DNA of 64,000 nucleotides from CAZFLM01 sp964519955. GTDB lineage: Bacteria > Armatimonadota > Chthonomonadetes > Chthonomonadales > CAJBBX01. The notes below the pieces were generated by a model. That model did not search any database and was not told the DNA's origin. It worked only from the letters and a program-made list of their open reading frames with translations. This document shows positions 40,889 through 50,407 of the stretch, one piece after another. How positions within the stretch are numbered: position 1 is the stretch's first letter; every line of letters begins with the position of its first letter. Location of the stretch: NCBI GenBank assembly GCA_964519955.1, contig CAZFLM010000008.1, positions 62,001 through 126,000 of the forward strand, in the 5' to 3' direction. Made by a program: the position numbers and the translations under genes.

Positions 40889-41695
40889 ATGGGTTGGAAC
40901 TGGTCGAGCAGATGGTTGCCGGCGCGGCGGGTTCTGCTCCTGGCGGCGGCTGCGGCAGCGATGGGGCCGCTGGGCTGCGCGAAGGCGCCGTCGACCTCGG
41001 GCAGCGGCACGCGCCTCGTCGTGTCGATGACCTTCAACGGCCCCGTGAGCCCCAACTACCAGTACTTCGCCCTCATCCGCAGCGCGGCCGACTCGTCCGG
41101 CGTCAACGGGCCCATCCCGGTCGTCGAGCCGCCCTATATGAATGGGTTCGCCACCGGCTCCAACACCGAGACGGCCGCGTTCACCGACTTCGTTGAGTAC
41201 AGCCAGGTGCAGGAAGTCCTGACGACGTCCGGCTATGCACTGTACCACGTCATCGGGGGGATCGAGGGCGACCCGAACCTGAAGCAGTTCCAGGCGCGCG
41301 GCGAGGTCGACCGCTACGTGGTTCCGTCCGGCGGCAATTCGCTGCAGTTCGAGATCGACCTCTCTCGTCTGGCCCCAAGCTCCGGCGAGACCGACGCCAA
41401 CAACGGTGCGACGCCGCGCTACCTGCAGTTCAACATCGTCGCCACCACGACGACCCCGACGAACCCGCAGAGCGTGGACCCTGCCAAGGTCGTCGACGCC
41501 ATCGGCGATCAGCGGCTCGGCTCCGGCTCGTTCAACACGTTCATCACCATCGACACCGCGCAGACCGGGCGCATCTACAAGAACTCGACCTCGAGCGCCG
41601 ACTCCACCTACGAGCCGGAGGGCGACTCCTACCCCAGCGACAAAGACCCCGCCGTCGACCTCATCGCCTGGAGTGTGCAGGTCGTCACGCGGTAG
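40889..41695 (+). CDS. Lipoprotein, unknown function
   Basis: A 268-residue protein. The signal (RRVLLLAAAAAAMGPLGC) ends in lipobox PLGC. The mature part is beta-rich (GTRLVVSMTFNGPVSPNYQY and YFALIRSA), with a DLSRLAPSSGETD loop, and ends LIAWSVQVVTR. There is no family I recognise; the pattern fits a secreted adhesin-like or binding domain that armatimonads carry. A GAGGGAGAAG site precedes the ATG at 40889. Confidence 0.8.
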   Translation: MGWNWSSRWLPARRVLLLAAAAAAMGPLGCAKAPSTSGSGTRLVVSMTFNGPVSPNYQYFALIRSAADSSGVNGPIPVVEPPYMNGFATGSNTETAAFTDFVEYSQVQEVLTTSGYALYHVIGGIEGDPNLKQFQARGEVDRYVVPSGGNSLQFEIDLSRLAPSSGETDANNGATPRYLQFNIVATTTTPTNPQSVDPAKVVDAIGDQRLGSGSFNTFITIDTAQTGRIYKNSTSSADSTYEPEGDSYPSDKDPAVDLIAWSVQVVTR

Positions 41696-41719
41696 GCGGC
41701 TCGCTGCATGGGGCTGCCA

Positions 41720-41752
41720 GGACGGGCACGGAGGCCCATCCCACCACGGCGT
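41720..41752 (-). repeat. Interspersed repeat, family A, single copy
   Basis: GGACGGGCACGGAGGCCCAT plus CCCACCACGGCG is the reverse complement of the 32478 unit. It sits between the convergent lipoprotein and GAF genes. Confidence 0.8.
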
Positions 41753-41777
41753 CCGTCGCTGCCCAGGCCGTGCAGGG

Positions 41778-43859
41778 TTATGCCCCGCCGGTGAGCCGCT
41801 CCGCCACCCGCGCTCGCCGCGCGAACTGCGTGAGCAGCTTCGTCTCGTCCGGCACGAAGGTGCGCGTCTCCTGCGTGGCGATCTCCAGCACTCCCACCGT
41901 GCGGTGCCCCAGCTTCAGCGGCACGCCAAGGTAGCCCAGGATGCGCTCGTGCCCCAGCCACGCCTCCTCCCGGTAGCCCATCTCGTCCGGCGCCGAGCCC
42001 GTGCCCAGCGGCTTGCCGCGCTTGGCGACGCGCCCGGCGAGGCCCGCGCCGATCGCCAGCGCCGCATCGGGATGCGCCGACGCGCGGAAGCCCGCCGAAG
42101 CCGCCAGCGTGAGCCGGTCGCCCTCGACCTGGTAGATGGTGCACCGGTCGGCGCGCAGCACCTCGGTTGCCAGGTCGGCCATGAGCTGCGGCACGTCCTG
42201 CGGCCCGAGCGCCGAGCCCAGGGCCCGCGCGATGCGCTGGAAGTAGCGGCCCATCGCCGCGTTCTTCATCCGCTGGTCTTCATAGAGCTGCGCGTTCACG
42301 ATCGCCATCGCGGTCTGGTTCGCAATGGTGTAGAGAAGCTCCATCTCGGCCACCGTGAACAGCCGGCGCCGCGACGACATCGCCAGGATGACGCCGATCA
42401 CCTCGTCGCCATGCGTCATCGGCACGCAGATGGTCGACACCACGCCGGCCTGGTCGATGGGCGCCGTGCGGTTGCGCGCGTCCGCCGCCACGTCTGCCAC
42501 CGCCGTCGGCGTGCTCCACTCGTAGACCCAGCCCGCGATCCCGTCGCCCGGCTTGAAGCGGAACGCCTTCAGATCGTCCTCGGCGATGCCCCGGGCCACG
42601 CAGGGGGCCAGCCGGTCCTCGCGCGCGTCGTGCAGCAGCACCGCGAACCGGTCCGCGTTCAGCAGGCCCGGCACGCGCTCTGCCACGAAGCGCAGGATGC
42701 GGTCGCGCTGCAGCGTTCCGGTGATGTGCTGCGATAGGTCGTAGAGGGTGGTGGCCTCCTCTGCGCGACGGGTTGCATCCTCATACAGCCATGCGTTCTC
42801 GATCGCCACGCCCGCCTGCGCCGCCAGCGCCTCGATCAGCGCGAGGTCGCTCTGGCCGAAGGCCTGCGGCTGGCCGCTGGTGACGATGAGTAGGCCGAGC
42901 GAGGTATCGCGGCTGCGGATCGGCGCGATCAGGGCGGACCGTGTGCGCCCGCCTGCGCTCAGGGGTTCGAAGTCCGGGTCGCGGTCGGCGTCCGCAACCA
43001 GCCTGGGCGTTCCGGACTCGAGCAGGGACGCCGTCCACGGCGCATCGGCTGCGAGCTGCACGTCGCGCTCTTCATCGTCCAGGCCGCGCTCGGCCGCGAT
43101 GAACAGGTGCGTCCGCTCGTCGTTCAGCAGGAAGAGGGTGACCGTTTGGTGGTCGAGGTGCGCGCGGATAGCCGCCAGGAGCGAGGCCAGCACGTTCTGG
43201 ACATCGAGCCCGGAGCTGACGCGGCGCGCGGCGTCGAAGAGGGCGTTCAGCTCGCGGCGCTGCTCGTCCACGGTGCGCTCGGCCTCGTCGCACGTTGTGG
43301 CCACGCCGGCGAGGTCTGCGAACAGGCCCAACGTCTCGAGCGTCTCGGCCGATAGCCCTGTCTGGCCCGGCCGGGTGCGAGCCAGCAGCGCGCCCGTCAC
43401 CTGGCCGCTGCGTACGATCGGCAATGCGGCGCCGCTCGGTCCCGCACGCCTGCGGTCTGCAGGGCCCTTGCGCCGCTCCACGCCGTCGGGCGGGCCTAGG
43501 TTCACGCGCCGCCGGTCGGAGGCGGCCGCGCGCCTCTCGGCCATCAGGGAGTTGTCGAAGATAACGGGGGCGCCGGTGCGCAGCGCGGCCTCGGCCATGG
43601 AATCGTCGACGCGGACCTGGAGCCCGAGGAACTCGCTGCGGTCGGCGCCGGCCACTGCCACGAAGTTGAGCAGCCCGTCCGCGCCGGAACGCGTGCCGAT
43701 GGCGACGCTGGCAGCGTCCGTCGCCGCGCGCGCCTGTTCGGCCACGAGCGAGAGGATGTCGCCGCTGGGAAGACGTCCGGCGATGGCGCGCGTAACGGTG
43801 CGGATCGCCTGCTCGGGGGTAACGGTAGCCTGCACGGGGGCTGCCGGCTCGTCGGACAT
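41778..43859 (-). CDS. Multi-GAF sensor protein without output domain
   Basis: A 693-residue protein made of about four GAF domains, seen from repeated patterns such as LIAPIRSRDTSLGLLIVTSG, VPMTHGDEVIGVILAMSS and VPLKLGHRTVGVLEIATQ, each after a NAxLY(E/D)D-like helix (IENAWLYEDAT, IVNAQLYEDQR). The first domain contains a basic low-complexity insert (SDRRRVNLGPPDGVERRKGP). No kinase, GGDEF, HD or SpoIIE module is visible at either end, so it may signal through a partner. GAF domains bind small ligands such as cyclic nucleotides, and a cyclase is encoded 11 kb away. Confidence 0.85.
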   Translation of the reverse strand: MSDEPAAPVQATVTPEQAIRTVTRAIAGRLPSGDILSLVAEQARAATDAASVAIGTRSGADGLLNFVAVAGADRSEFLGLQVRVDDSMAEAALRTGAPVIFDNSLMAERRAAASDRRRVNLGPPDGVERRKGPADRRRAGPSGAALPIVRSGQVTGALLARTRPGQTGLSAETLETLGLFADLAGVATTCDEAERTVDEQRRELNALFDAARRVSSGLDVQNVLASLLAAIRAHLDHQTVTLFLLNDERTHLFIAAERGLDDEERDVQLAADAPWTASLLESGTPRLVADADRDPDFEPLSAGGRTRSALIAPIRSRDTSLGLLIVTSGQPQAFGQSDLALIEALAAQAGVAIENAWLYEDATRRAEEATTLYDLSQHITGTLQRDRILRFVAERVPGLLNADRFAVLLHDAREDRLAPCVARGIAEDDLKAFRFKPGDGIAGWVYEWSTPTAVADVAADARNRTAPIDQAGVVSTICVPMTHGDEVIGVILAMSSRRRLFTVAEMELLYTIANQTAMAIVNAQLYEDQRMKNAAMGRYFQRIARALGSALGPQDVPQLMADLATEVLRADRCTIYQVEGDRLTLAASAGFRASAHPDAALAIGAGLAGRVAKRGKPLGTGSAPDEMGYREEAWLGHERILGYLGVPLKLGHRTVGVLEIATQETRTFVPDETKLLTQFARRARVAERLTGGA

Positions 43860-43880
43860 CGGCGCTCTTCCTCCGATGCC

Positions 43881-43910
43881 ATTCTCTCATACCGGCAGAA
43901 GCTTCGTCAA
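43881..43910 (-). promoter_or_regulatory. Weak promoter upstream of the GAF gene
   Basis: Minus strand TTGACG (43910-43905), 18 bases, GAGAAT (43886-43881). The -35 is good and the -10 poor. About 22 bases before the ATG at 43859. Confidence 0.4.
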
Positions 43911-44073
43911 GGGCAGGTTTTGGTCGGATGCCGCGCCGCGCTCACGCCCAGGCCAAACGCATCGCCCAACGGAACCGTCAGACCCCTGCCAGACGCACCC
44001 GCGCCGCGCAGCCGTCGCGCGGAGTGGTGGCGCTGGGCGCGCCTCGGCGCCCCGCGCAAGGCACTACCCGCAC

Positions 44074-44148
44074 GTTGCCGTGGTCGTTCGAGTCCGCGGC
44101 GGCGGACTTTGTGCCGTTCTCAGACGCGAATTCATTCGCCGGCCGCCC
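44074..44148 (+). repeat. Interspersed repeat, family B
   Basis: About 75 bases matching 5114-5186, including CGAGTCCGCGGCGGCGGACT and the GCGAATTCATTCGCCGGCC palindrome. The rest of the 43887-44179 gap shows no gene. Confidence 0.7.
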
Positions 44149-44179
44149 TTTGGTGGCTCATCCGGCAGTCCTGTCGCTC

Positions 44180-45319
44180 CTAGTCCACGTCGTCGCGCGG
44201 CACGAACTCGCGCCGTGAGAACAGCAGCAGCGCCCCCAGCACGCCGACGACGATCACCGCCGCCAGCACCCCGCGCGAGAGGGCCACGGAGATCGTCTCC
44301 TGGTTGCCCCCGCTCAGGAACTGCAGCATGTCGACGGACTCGGCCGGCGGCTTCGGGTGCGGCGCCAGGACGCGCAGATACGACATGATCGACACGAGCT
44401 GGAACTTGCCCGGCATGTTCGGCACCCACCACTCCCAGCCGAACGCGAACAGCACACCGAAGATCAGGGGCCGCCGCATGAGCGTTGCCAGGAGCAGGAA
44501 CAGCGCTCCGTAGGCCAGCGCGCCCAGCGGCAGGACCAGCAGGTCGCGGCCCAGCGGGATGCTCTCGTCGGTGCGCGGACGAATCAGGGTGGGGTACGCC
44601 GCGTCCAGCAGCAGCCGGTTCAAGCGCACAAGGTCGCGCCCCTTCGGATGCGCCTTCGCCAGAGCGAGCGTCGAGGCCGGCAGCTCGAGCCCCCCGAAGC
44701 GCTCCTCTGAGTAGAAGTGCGTGTCGTTCCGCAAGCGGCGCGCCAACTCGCCGACCATTCGCTCCTCGACCATCGCCGGATGGCGCTTGGCCCACCGCCG
44801 TTGGAGCATGGCGTCGAGCACCTCGCCCTTCAGGTACTCGGAGATTGGGTCCTGGCCCGCCTTGATGGTCTCGAACAACTCGTGCCGGTCGGTTATATCG
44901 CCCGCGCTGAGCAGCGAAGTGCCGCCCTGCCCGCCGATGCCGACGGTGGCGATCGCCAGCAGCAGCACGCTGATGGCCAGCGTCACCGAGATGCCCAGGA
45001 CCGCCGCTGCGTACTTCACCAGCGCGATGCGCCAGCGGGCCACGGGGCGCGTGAGCAGGTACACGATCGTCTTCTGCTCCATCTCCTGGGTCACGACGCC
45101 CGTGCAGAACACGACGGCCAGGATGACGAGCAGGAACCCGTACAGCAGCGTCGGGGCGACCGTGTTGTAGACCACGAAGGGGTCGAACGAGTCGCGGTCG
45201 GCGAAGCGCAGCATCAGCGCGATGGCGGGCGGCAGAATAGCCAGCCCGATCGCCATGAGGAGGCGCTTCGGGCGCATCAGATCGCGCAGCGCGGTCCGGA
45301 ACAGGATGAGATCGATCAT
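44180..45319 (-). CDS. ABC-2 type transporter permease (unit 1)
   Basis: A 379-residue membrane protein with six or so hydrophobic segments: LLMAIGLAILPPAIALML first, LLYGFLLVILAVVFCTGVVT and AAVLGISVTLAISVLLLAIA in the middle, and VLAAVIVVGVLGALLLFS at the end. ABC-2 permeases export drugs, lipids or polysaccharide. It begins six bases after its ATPase and is the last of four overlapping transporter genes. A large soluble loop (near DRHELFETIKAGQDPISEYL) separates two membrane blocks, as in gliding/Nos-type ABC-2 permeases. Confidence 0.85.
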   Translation of the reverse strand: MIDLILFRTALRDLMRPKRLLMAIGLAILPPAIALMLRFADRDSFDPFVVYNTVAPTLLYGFLLVILAVVFCTGVVTQEMEQKTIVYLLTRPVARWRIALVKYAAAVLGISVTLAISVLLLAIATVGIGGQGGTSLLSAGDITDRHELFETIKAGQDPISEYLKGEVLDAMLQRRWAKRHPAMVEERMVGELARRLRNDTHFYSEERFGGLELPASTLALAKAHPKGRDLVRLNRLLLDAAYPTLIRPRTDESIPLGRDLLVLPLGALAYGALFLLLATLMRRPLIFGVLFAFGWEWWVPNMPGKFQLVSIMSYLRVLAPHPKPPAESVDMLQFLSGGNQETISVALSRGVLAAVIVVGVLGALLLFSRREFVPRDDVD

Positions 45320-45325
45320 GGTCGC

Positions 45326-46246
45326 CTACCGCTCTACCAGATAGCGGAACACCGCTTCGAGGTTGTTGTCGGGCGAGTCGAAGGACTTGATGGCGATGCC
45401 GTTGGCGAGGACGATGTCCGGGAACCGGTCGTAGAACGCATCCGGCTGCCGCGTCTCCACCTCCACCTGAGTCGGCGTCAGGCTGTCCAGCTTGGCGCTC
45501 AGGATGAAGGGCTCCGCCAGAAGCAGGCCCGCCAGGTCGCGCGCGCGGTCCGACTGGATGCGGATCCGGTGCGGGTGCGCGTCGATCAGCGAGCGGATCT
45601 GGAACACGTTGCCCTGCGCCAGCAGACGCCCGCGGTGCATCAGCAGGATGCTGTGCGTCATCTGCTCCACTTCGTACAGGATGTGACTGGAGACGACGAT
45701 GCACTTGCCTGCGGCGGCCTGATCGTGCAGCAGCGCCGACATCTCGCGGCGCGCCATCGGGTCCAGGCCGTTGAACGGCTCGTCCAGGATCAGCACATCC
45801 GGGTCGTGGACAACGGCCTGCGCCACCTTCACGCGCTGCCGCATGCCCTTCGAGTAGCCCCCGATCGCCCGGTCCGCGTTGGCGGTCATGCCCACCAACT
45901 CGATGGCTGCGTCCACCCTGCTGCTCAGTTCCGCGCCGCGCATCCCGGCCATGGCGGCCAGCATCGACACGAACTGGCGCCCGGTCATGTCGTCGTAGCA
46001 GCTCTCGATCTCGGGGCAGTACCCGAGCCGCCGGTAGACCCGACCGTTGGCGAACGGCCGCTCGTCGAAGACGCGCACACGTCCGGTCGTGGGCCGCAGT
46101 TGTCCGGTGATGAGCTTCAGCAGCGTCGATTTGCCCGCGCCGTTCGGGCCCAGCAGGGCCGTGATGCCTGGGCCGATCTGGCAGGTGACGTCGTTGATGC
46201 CGATCACCTGGCCGTACCATCGCGAGGCGTGCTCAATGGTGATCAT
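45326..46246 (-). CDS. ABC transporter ATP-binding protein (unit 1)
   Basis: 306 residues with Walker A LLGPNGAGKST, Q-loop GYCPEIESCYDDMTG, ABC signature GGYSKGMRQRVKVAQA, Walker B VLILDEPFNGLDP and H-loop VSSHILYEVE. The C-terminal extension (ARDLAGLLLAEPFILSAKLD) is the regulatory domain of drug-export CcmA/NosF-type ATPases. Its stop is seven bases before the permease at 44180-45319, so they pair. Confidence 0.93.
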   Translation of the reverse strand: MITIEHASRWYGQVIGINDVTCQIGPGITALLGPNGAGKSTLLKLITGQLRPTTGRVRVFDERPFANGRVYRRLGYCPEIESCYDDMTGRQFVSMLAAMAGMRGAELSSRVDAAIELVGMTANADRAIGGYSKGMRQRVKVAQAVVHDPDVLILDEPFNGLDPMARREMSALLHDQAAAGKCIVVSSHILYEVEQMTHSILLMHRGRLLAQGNVFQIRSLIDAHPHRIRIQSDRARDLAGLLLAEPFILSAKLDSLTPTQVEVETRQPDAFYDRFPDIVLANGIAIKSFDSPDNNLEAVFRYLVER

Positions 46247-47226
46247 CCGCGCACCACCTCCACCGCGCGAATCCGCAGCCGCGCCGCCACGATGCCGAGA
46301 CAGCACAAGCCGGCCGCCAGCGCCAGCACCACCCACACGTTCGGCGGCGCCAGCGAGACCATCTCCATCGCCCCGGTGCGCCGCCCCATCGTCGGCATGC
46401 GCTGCGTGACTCCGAGGATGTTCTGCGCCACCCCCTCGATGGCGCCCTGCACGTGCAGGTGGCGCTCCAGGATGCCCTGGCCGAAGTTCGCGCGGAAGCG
46501 CACCGCCCAGTAGATCGTGACGACGAAGTTGCTCAGGTAGTAGAGGCCCGCGTAGAAGGCGCCGGCCATCCGTCCCGTCTTGGACCAGGCCGAGAACCCG
46601 ACGAGCAGGCTGCTGTGGACCGCGGCGGGCACCGCGCAGGCGCCTACGATGCGCAGGAGCAGCCATGGCTCCTCGCGCAGGAACCCCTGGCTGGTGTAGC
46701 TGAGCAGGCAGTACAGGAAGAGCAGGAACGCCGGCGCGAGTGCCACCGCGAAGAGACTCAGGAACACCGTCATCCACTTGCCGAGAAGGTAGTCCGCTTT
46801 CGTCAGGGGCTTCGACAGATACACCAGCAGAGCGTTGGCCTGGTTGTCCCGCGCGATGCATCCCGACCCGACCACGAGCCCGGCGATGAACAGGAACAGC
46901 AGTTGGTTCTGCAGGCCCTGGAAGAACTGTGCGGCGTACTTCTGGCCGGGTGTGGTCTGAGTGAACATGTTCATGCCGCCCGATGTCGCCATACTCATCA
47001 TGTAGAGCTGTAGAGCGACGATCAGGTAGGGCAGCACCGCAAGCGCTGCCACGATCCAGAACCCCTTCTGCTTGGCGATGGCGCGCAGACCGGACAGAGC
47101 CACGATCCACCAGCGCATCGCGCGCGTGTGCAGCGGGCCGTCGTAGGTCCGATAGGTCAGGTCGGCGATCGGCGATGCCGTGGTCGGCGCCTCCGAGGCC
47201 GCGCGGGCCAGGGTGTCGTCGGTCAT
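46243..47226 (-). CDS. ABC-2 type transporter permease (unit 2)
   Basis: 327 residues with six hydrophobic segments (GFWIVAALAVLPYLIVALQ, LLFLFIAGLVVGSGC, LLGKWMTVFLSLFAVALAPA, WVVLALAAGLCCLGIVAARL). LVVGSGCIARDNQANALLVY is the typical ABC-2 'releases NR.G.l' loop. The stop and the next start overlap (ATGA). Confidence 0.85.
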   Translation of the reverse strand: MTDDTLARAASEAPTTASPIADLTYRTYDGPLHTRAMRWWIVALSGLRAIAKQKGFWIVAALAVLPYLIVALQLYMMSMATSGGMNMFTQTTPGQKYAAQFFQGLQNQLLFLFIAGLVVGSGCIARDNQANALLVYLSKPLTKADYLLGKWMTVFLSLFAVALAPAFLLFLYCLLSYTSQGFLREEPWLLLRIVGACAVPAAVHSSLLVGFSAWSKTGRMAGAFYAGLYYLSNFVVTIYWAVRFRANFGQGILERHLHVQGAIEGVAQNILGVTQRMPTMGRRTGAMEMVSLAPPNVWVVLALAAGLCCLGIVAARLRIRAVEVVRG

Positions 47227-48137
47227 ACCACCGCCTCCATGAAGACATCCTCCAGCGAGCGCAGCGCCGGCTGGATGCCGCGGACCTGGGCGCCGGTCTC
47301 TCGCGCGGTGCGCAGGATGAGCGCGGCCGGGTCTGTCTGATCGCTCGGCAGGGACAACCGGCACCGGCTGCCGTCTTGGTTCACCACGTCGACGCCCGCC
47401 TCGCGGAGGGCTGCCAGGAACGGCTGCCACATGACGCGCAACTCGACGTCCATCTGGATGCCTTCGGTCCTGCGCAGATCGGCCACCGCCCCGGCCATCG
47501 CCAGGCGCCCGTTCCGCATCACGAGCACGTGGTCGCAAGTCCGCTCGATGTCGGGCAGCAGGTGCGAGGACACGACCACGTTGACGCCCTTGGAGGCGGA
47601 GATGTCGCGGATGAGGTCCAGCATCTCGACGCGGCCCGCCGGGTCCAGCCCGTTCGTGGGCTCGTCGAGCAGCAGCAGCTTCGGCCCGTGGATAAGCGCC
47701 TGCGCCAGCTTGATGCGCTGCTTCATGCCCGTCGAGTAGGTCTCGATCTCGCGGTAGCGCGCCTCGCCCAGGCCGCAGTACTCCAGCGTCTCATGGGCGC
47801 GGCGCATCGCCTGGTCGCCGGGCATTCCGGCCAGCTCCCCGGCATACGCGACGAACGAGACCGCGTTCATGCCCGGGATGTGGCAGTCCTGCTCCGGCAT
47901 GAGACCGACGCGCTGGCGGATGCGCAGCCCCTGCGACGAGGCATCGAGGTCCAACACGGTGGCGTGGCCGCGCGCGGGGCGCGGAACGCCCGGCAGCGTC
48001 TTGATGAGTGTGGTCTTGCCCGCGCGGTTCGGCCCGAGCAGCCCCACGCACCCCGGCGGCACCTCGATGGACAGATCGCTGACGGCAACCTTGCGGCCGT
48101 ACTGCACGGTGAGTGATGTGGTGGCGGCAACTGTCAT
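47223..48137 (-). CDS. ABC transporter ATP-binding protein (unit 2)
   Basis: 304 residues, first of the four transporter genes. Walker A is LLGPNRAGKTT, with Arg in the position normally Gly (GPNGAGKT); the essential Lys and Thr are intact. Walker B LLLLDEPTNGLDPAG, signature ETYSTGMKQRIKLAQA and H-loop VSSHLLPDIE are all complete. It pairs with the permease downstream (46243-47226). The substitution may change ATP affinity. Confidence 0.92.
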   Translation of the reverse strand: MTVAATTSLTVQYGRKVAVSDLSIEVPPGCVGLLGPNRAGKTTLIKTLPGVPRPARGHATVLDLDASSQGLRIRQRVGLMPEQDCHIPGMNAVSFVAYAGELAGMPGDQAMRRAHETLEYCGLGEARYREIETYSTGMKQRIKLAQALIHGPKLLLLDEPTNGLDPAGRVEMLDLIRDISASKGVNVVVSSHLLPDIERTCDHVLVMRNGRLAMAGAVADLRRTEGIQMDVELRVMWQPFLAALREAGVDVVNQDGSRCRLSLPSDQTDPAALILRTARETGAQVRGIQPALRSLEDVFMEAVV

Positions 48138-48246
48138 GGTTGTGTGTGGTTAGGGCCCCGCTGCAGGAGACGATCGGCGGGTGCCGAACAACAGACTGCC
48201 ATACGGCGTTTGCGGTTTCGCGGATGTAGCGATTGGGAGGGAGTGC

Positions 48247-49026
48247 ATGCTGCAGGGAAGGGTGGCCGCCATCAGTGGCGGGCTGGGCGATATTGGCAGG
48301 GCGATCGGGTGGGCGCTGGGCAAGCAGGGGGCCGCGGTCGCGATCGGCGATCTGGCGCCGGCGGAGGCGGCGGGCGCGGAGTTGGCCCGCTATCGGGATG
48401 GCGGCATCCGCGCCCGCTATGACCAGGTGGACGTGTCCGATCCCGCCGCCGTCGCCGATTGGCTCGCTCGCGTCGAGGCAGACTTCGGCACGCCCGACCT
48501 GATCGTCCCGAACGCCGCGCAGGTCACCCTGGCCGGCGTCCTGGAACTGACCGCCGCGCAGTGGGAGCGTGAGCTGGCAGTGAACCTCGGCGGAGCCTAC
48601 CACATGGCGCGCGAGGGCGCCGCGCGGCTCGTGGCAGCAGGGAAGCCGGGGCGCATCGTGTTCATCGGCAGTTGGGCCGCCCACGCGCCGCACCCGCACA
48701 TCCCCGCCTACAGCGTCGCGAAGGCCGGCCTGCGCATGCTCTGCAAGTGCATGGCCCTCGAACTCGCACCGCGCGACATCCTGGTGAACGAAGTCGCGCC
48801 GGGCTACGTGGATGCCGGGTTGAGCGGCCGCATGTTCGAGGGCGATCCGGTGCTCCGCGCGCAGTGCGCGGCGAGGGTGCCCGTGAAGCGCCTGATCGAC
48901 GCCGACGAGGTTGCCCTCGAGGTGCTGCACCTCTGCGACCCCGCCGTGCGCCACACCACGGGCAGCGTCGTGCTGATGGACGGCGGCTTGTCGCTGCGCA
49001 CCCCGGCGGAGGGCGACGATGACTAG
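48247..49026 (+). CDS. Short-chain dehydrogenase/reductase (SDR)
   Basis: A 259-residue classical SDR. Cofactor motif SGGLGDIGRAIGWALG (GGxxxGxG), NAAQVTLAGV (NAG region), Ser in FIGSWAAHAPHPH and catalytic Tyr-Lys in YSVAKAGL. The strong GGGAGGGAGTGC site sets the ATG at 48247. The next gene starts inside its end (ATGACTAG). These three genes plausibly degrade a modified sugar or a lipid head group. Confidence 0.93.
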   Translation: MLQGRVAAISGGLGDIGRAIGWALGKQGAAVAIGDLAPAEAAGAELARYRDGGIRARYDQVDVSDPAAVADWLARVEADFGTPDLIVPNAAQVTLAGVLELTAAQWERELAVNLGGAYHMAREGAARLVAAGKPGRIVFIGSWAAHAPHPHIPAYSVAKAGLRMLCKCMALELAPRDILVNEVAPGYVDAGLSGRMFEGDPVLRAQCAARVPVKRLIDADEVALEVLHLCDPAVRHTTGSVVLMDGGLSLRTPAEGDDD

Positions 49027-50407
49027 CCTCGTCGATGCGCACCCGGGCTTCGAGGGGCTCGTCGGCCTCGCCCGCGCCGACATCACGCCTCCCGTCGGCA
49101 TCTTCGCGCGCAACTGGGGCGCTGCCGAGCACGACGTGGCGGAGGGCATCCACCGCCCGCTGACCGCCACCGCCCTCTCCCTGCGTAGCTCGGAAGGCGG
49201 CAATCCCGCGCTGCTCCTGAGCCTCGATCTAGGCTGGTGGCGCCGGCCCGAGGACGAGTGGGAGATCCGCTCGGCAGTCCTCGATGCGCTGGGTCTCGAC
49301 GCGGCGCGGGTGCTGATCGCGCTGACGCACACGCACGCAGGCCCGTGCATCTGCCGTGCGGACGCGGACCGCCCCGGTGGCGAGCTTGTCGGGCCGTACA
49401 TGGACCACCTGCGGGAGGCGGTGGCATCCGTTGCCCGGCAGGCCGTCGCGGCGGAGCAGCCCGGCCGCCTGGAGTGGACGACCGGCCGCTGCGGCCTGGC
49501 CCACAACCGCGACCTGCCGGACCCGGACGCCAATCGCCTGCTCTGCGGCTACCACCCGGGCGGCCCGGTCGACGACACCCTGCTCGTGGGCCGTGCGACC
49601 GCCGCGGATGGGCGCATCGTCGGCAGCGTGGTGAACTACGCCTGCCATCCGACCACGCTTGCGTGGGAGAACCGCCTCATCTCGCCGGACTACGTGGGCG
49701 CTCTGCGTGAGGTGGTCGAGAACGCGACGGGCGGCGCGCCGTGCCTGTTCCTGCAGGGCGCGTCCGGCGAGTTGGCCCCGCGCCGGCAGTACGCGGCCGA
49801 CCCCGCCGTGGCCGACCGCAACGGCGAGGAAGTCGGTCACGCCGTGCTCTCTGCCCTCGCCGGGATGCTGCCCCCCGGTGAGGGGCTTCAGTACGCCGGC
49901 GCGCTCGAATCGGGGGCGCCACTGGCTCTCTGGCACAGCACTCCCGTCGCGGGCGATGGCCGGCTCGAGTGCCGGCGCGCGGACGTCGAAGTCGACCTCC
50001 AGCCCTGGCCCACGCTCGCGGAGATCGACCGGCAGATGGCGGGGACCTCGGACAGGGCGGTCGCGGAACGCCTCGCGCGCAAGCGCCGAATCCGTGCCGC
50101 CCTCGGCGACGGCAGCACCGCGCCGATGCCCCTCTGGGGCTGGCGCATCGGCGGCGCGTGCCTCGTCGCGCTGCCCAACGAGGCCTACTCCCTCCTCCAG
50201 CGCACGGTTCGTGAGGCGCTGCGCGGCGTGCCGGTCGTGGTGGCGGCCATCGTCAACGGGCACACCGGCTACCTGCCGCCGACCGAGCTGTACGACCGCA
50301 ACGCGTACCCGGTCTGGCAGACCCCCTTCGGGCGCGGGTGCCTGGAGCGGGTGACCGTGGCCGCGACGGACGAGGTAGCGAGGCTGACGGGAGAGGAGCC
50401 ACGATGA
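49019..50407 (+). CDS. Neutral/alkaline ceramidase-like hydrolase
   Basis: A 462-residue protein, mostly the N-terminal ceramidase-like domain: GLARADITPPVGI is the standard opening, IALTHTHAGP (HxH) and VNYACHPTTL carry the metal ligands, and IVNGHTGYLPPTELYD the later motif. The C-terminal half of true ceramidases (about 200 residues) is missing, as is usual for the bacterial short versions of unknown substrate. There is no signal peptide, so it is cytoplasmic. It starts by overlapping the SDR stop and ends with ATGA on the next gene. Confidence 0.85.
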   Translation: MTSLVDAHPGFEGLVGLARADITPPVGIFARNWGAAEHDVAEGIHRPLTATALSLRSSEGGNPALLLSLDLGWWRRPEDEWEIRSAVLDALGLDAARVLIALTHTHAGPCICRADADRPGGELVGPYMDHLREAVASVARQAVAAEQPGRLEWTTGRCGLAHNRDLPDPDANRLLCGYHPGGPVDDTLLVGRATAADGRIVGSVVNYACHPTTLAWENRLISPDYVGALREVVENATGGAPCLFLQGASGELAPRRQYAADPAVADRNGEEVGHAVLSALAGMLPPGEGLQYAGALESGAPLALWHSTPVAGDGRLECRRADVEVDLQPWPTLAEIDRQMAGTSDRAVAERLARKRRIRAALGDGSTAPMPLWGWRIGGACLVALPNEAYSLLQRTVREALRGVPVVVAAIVNGHTGYLPPTELYDRNAYPVWQTPFGRGCLERVTVAATDEVARLTGEEPR

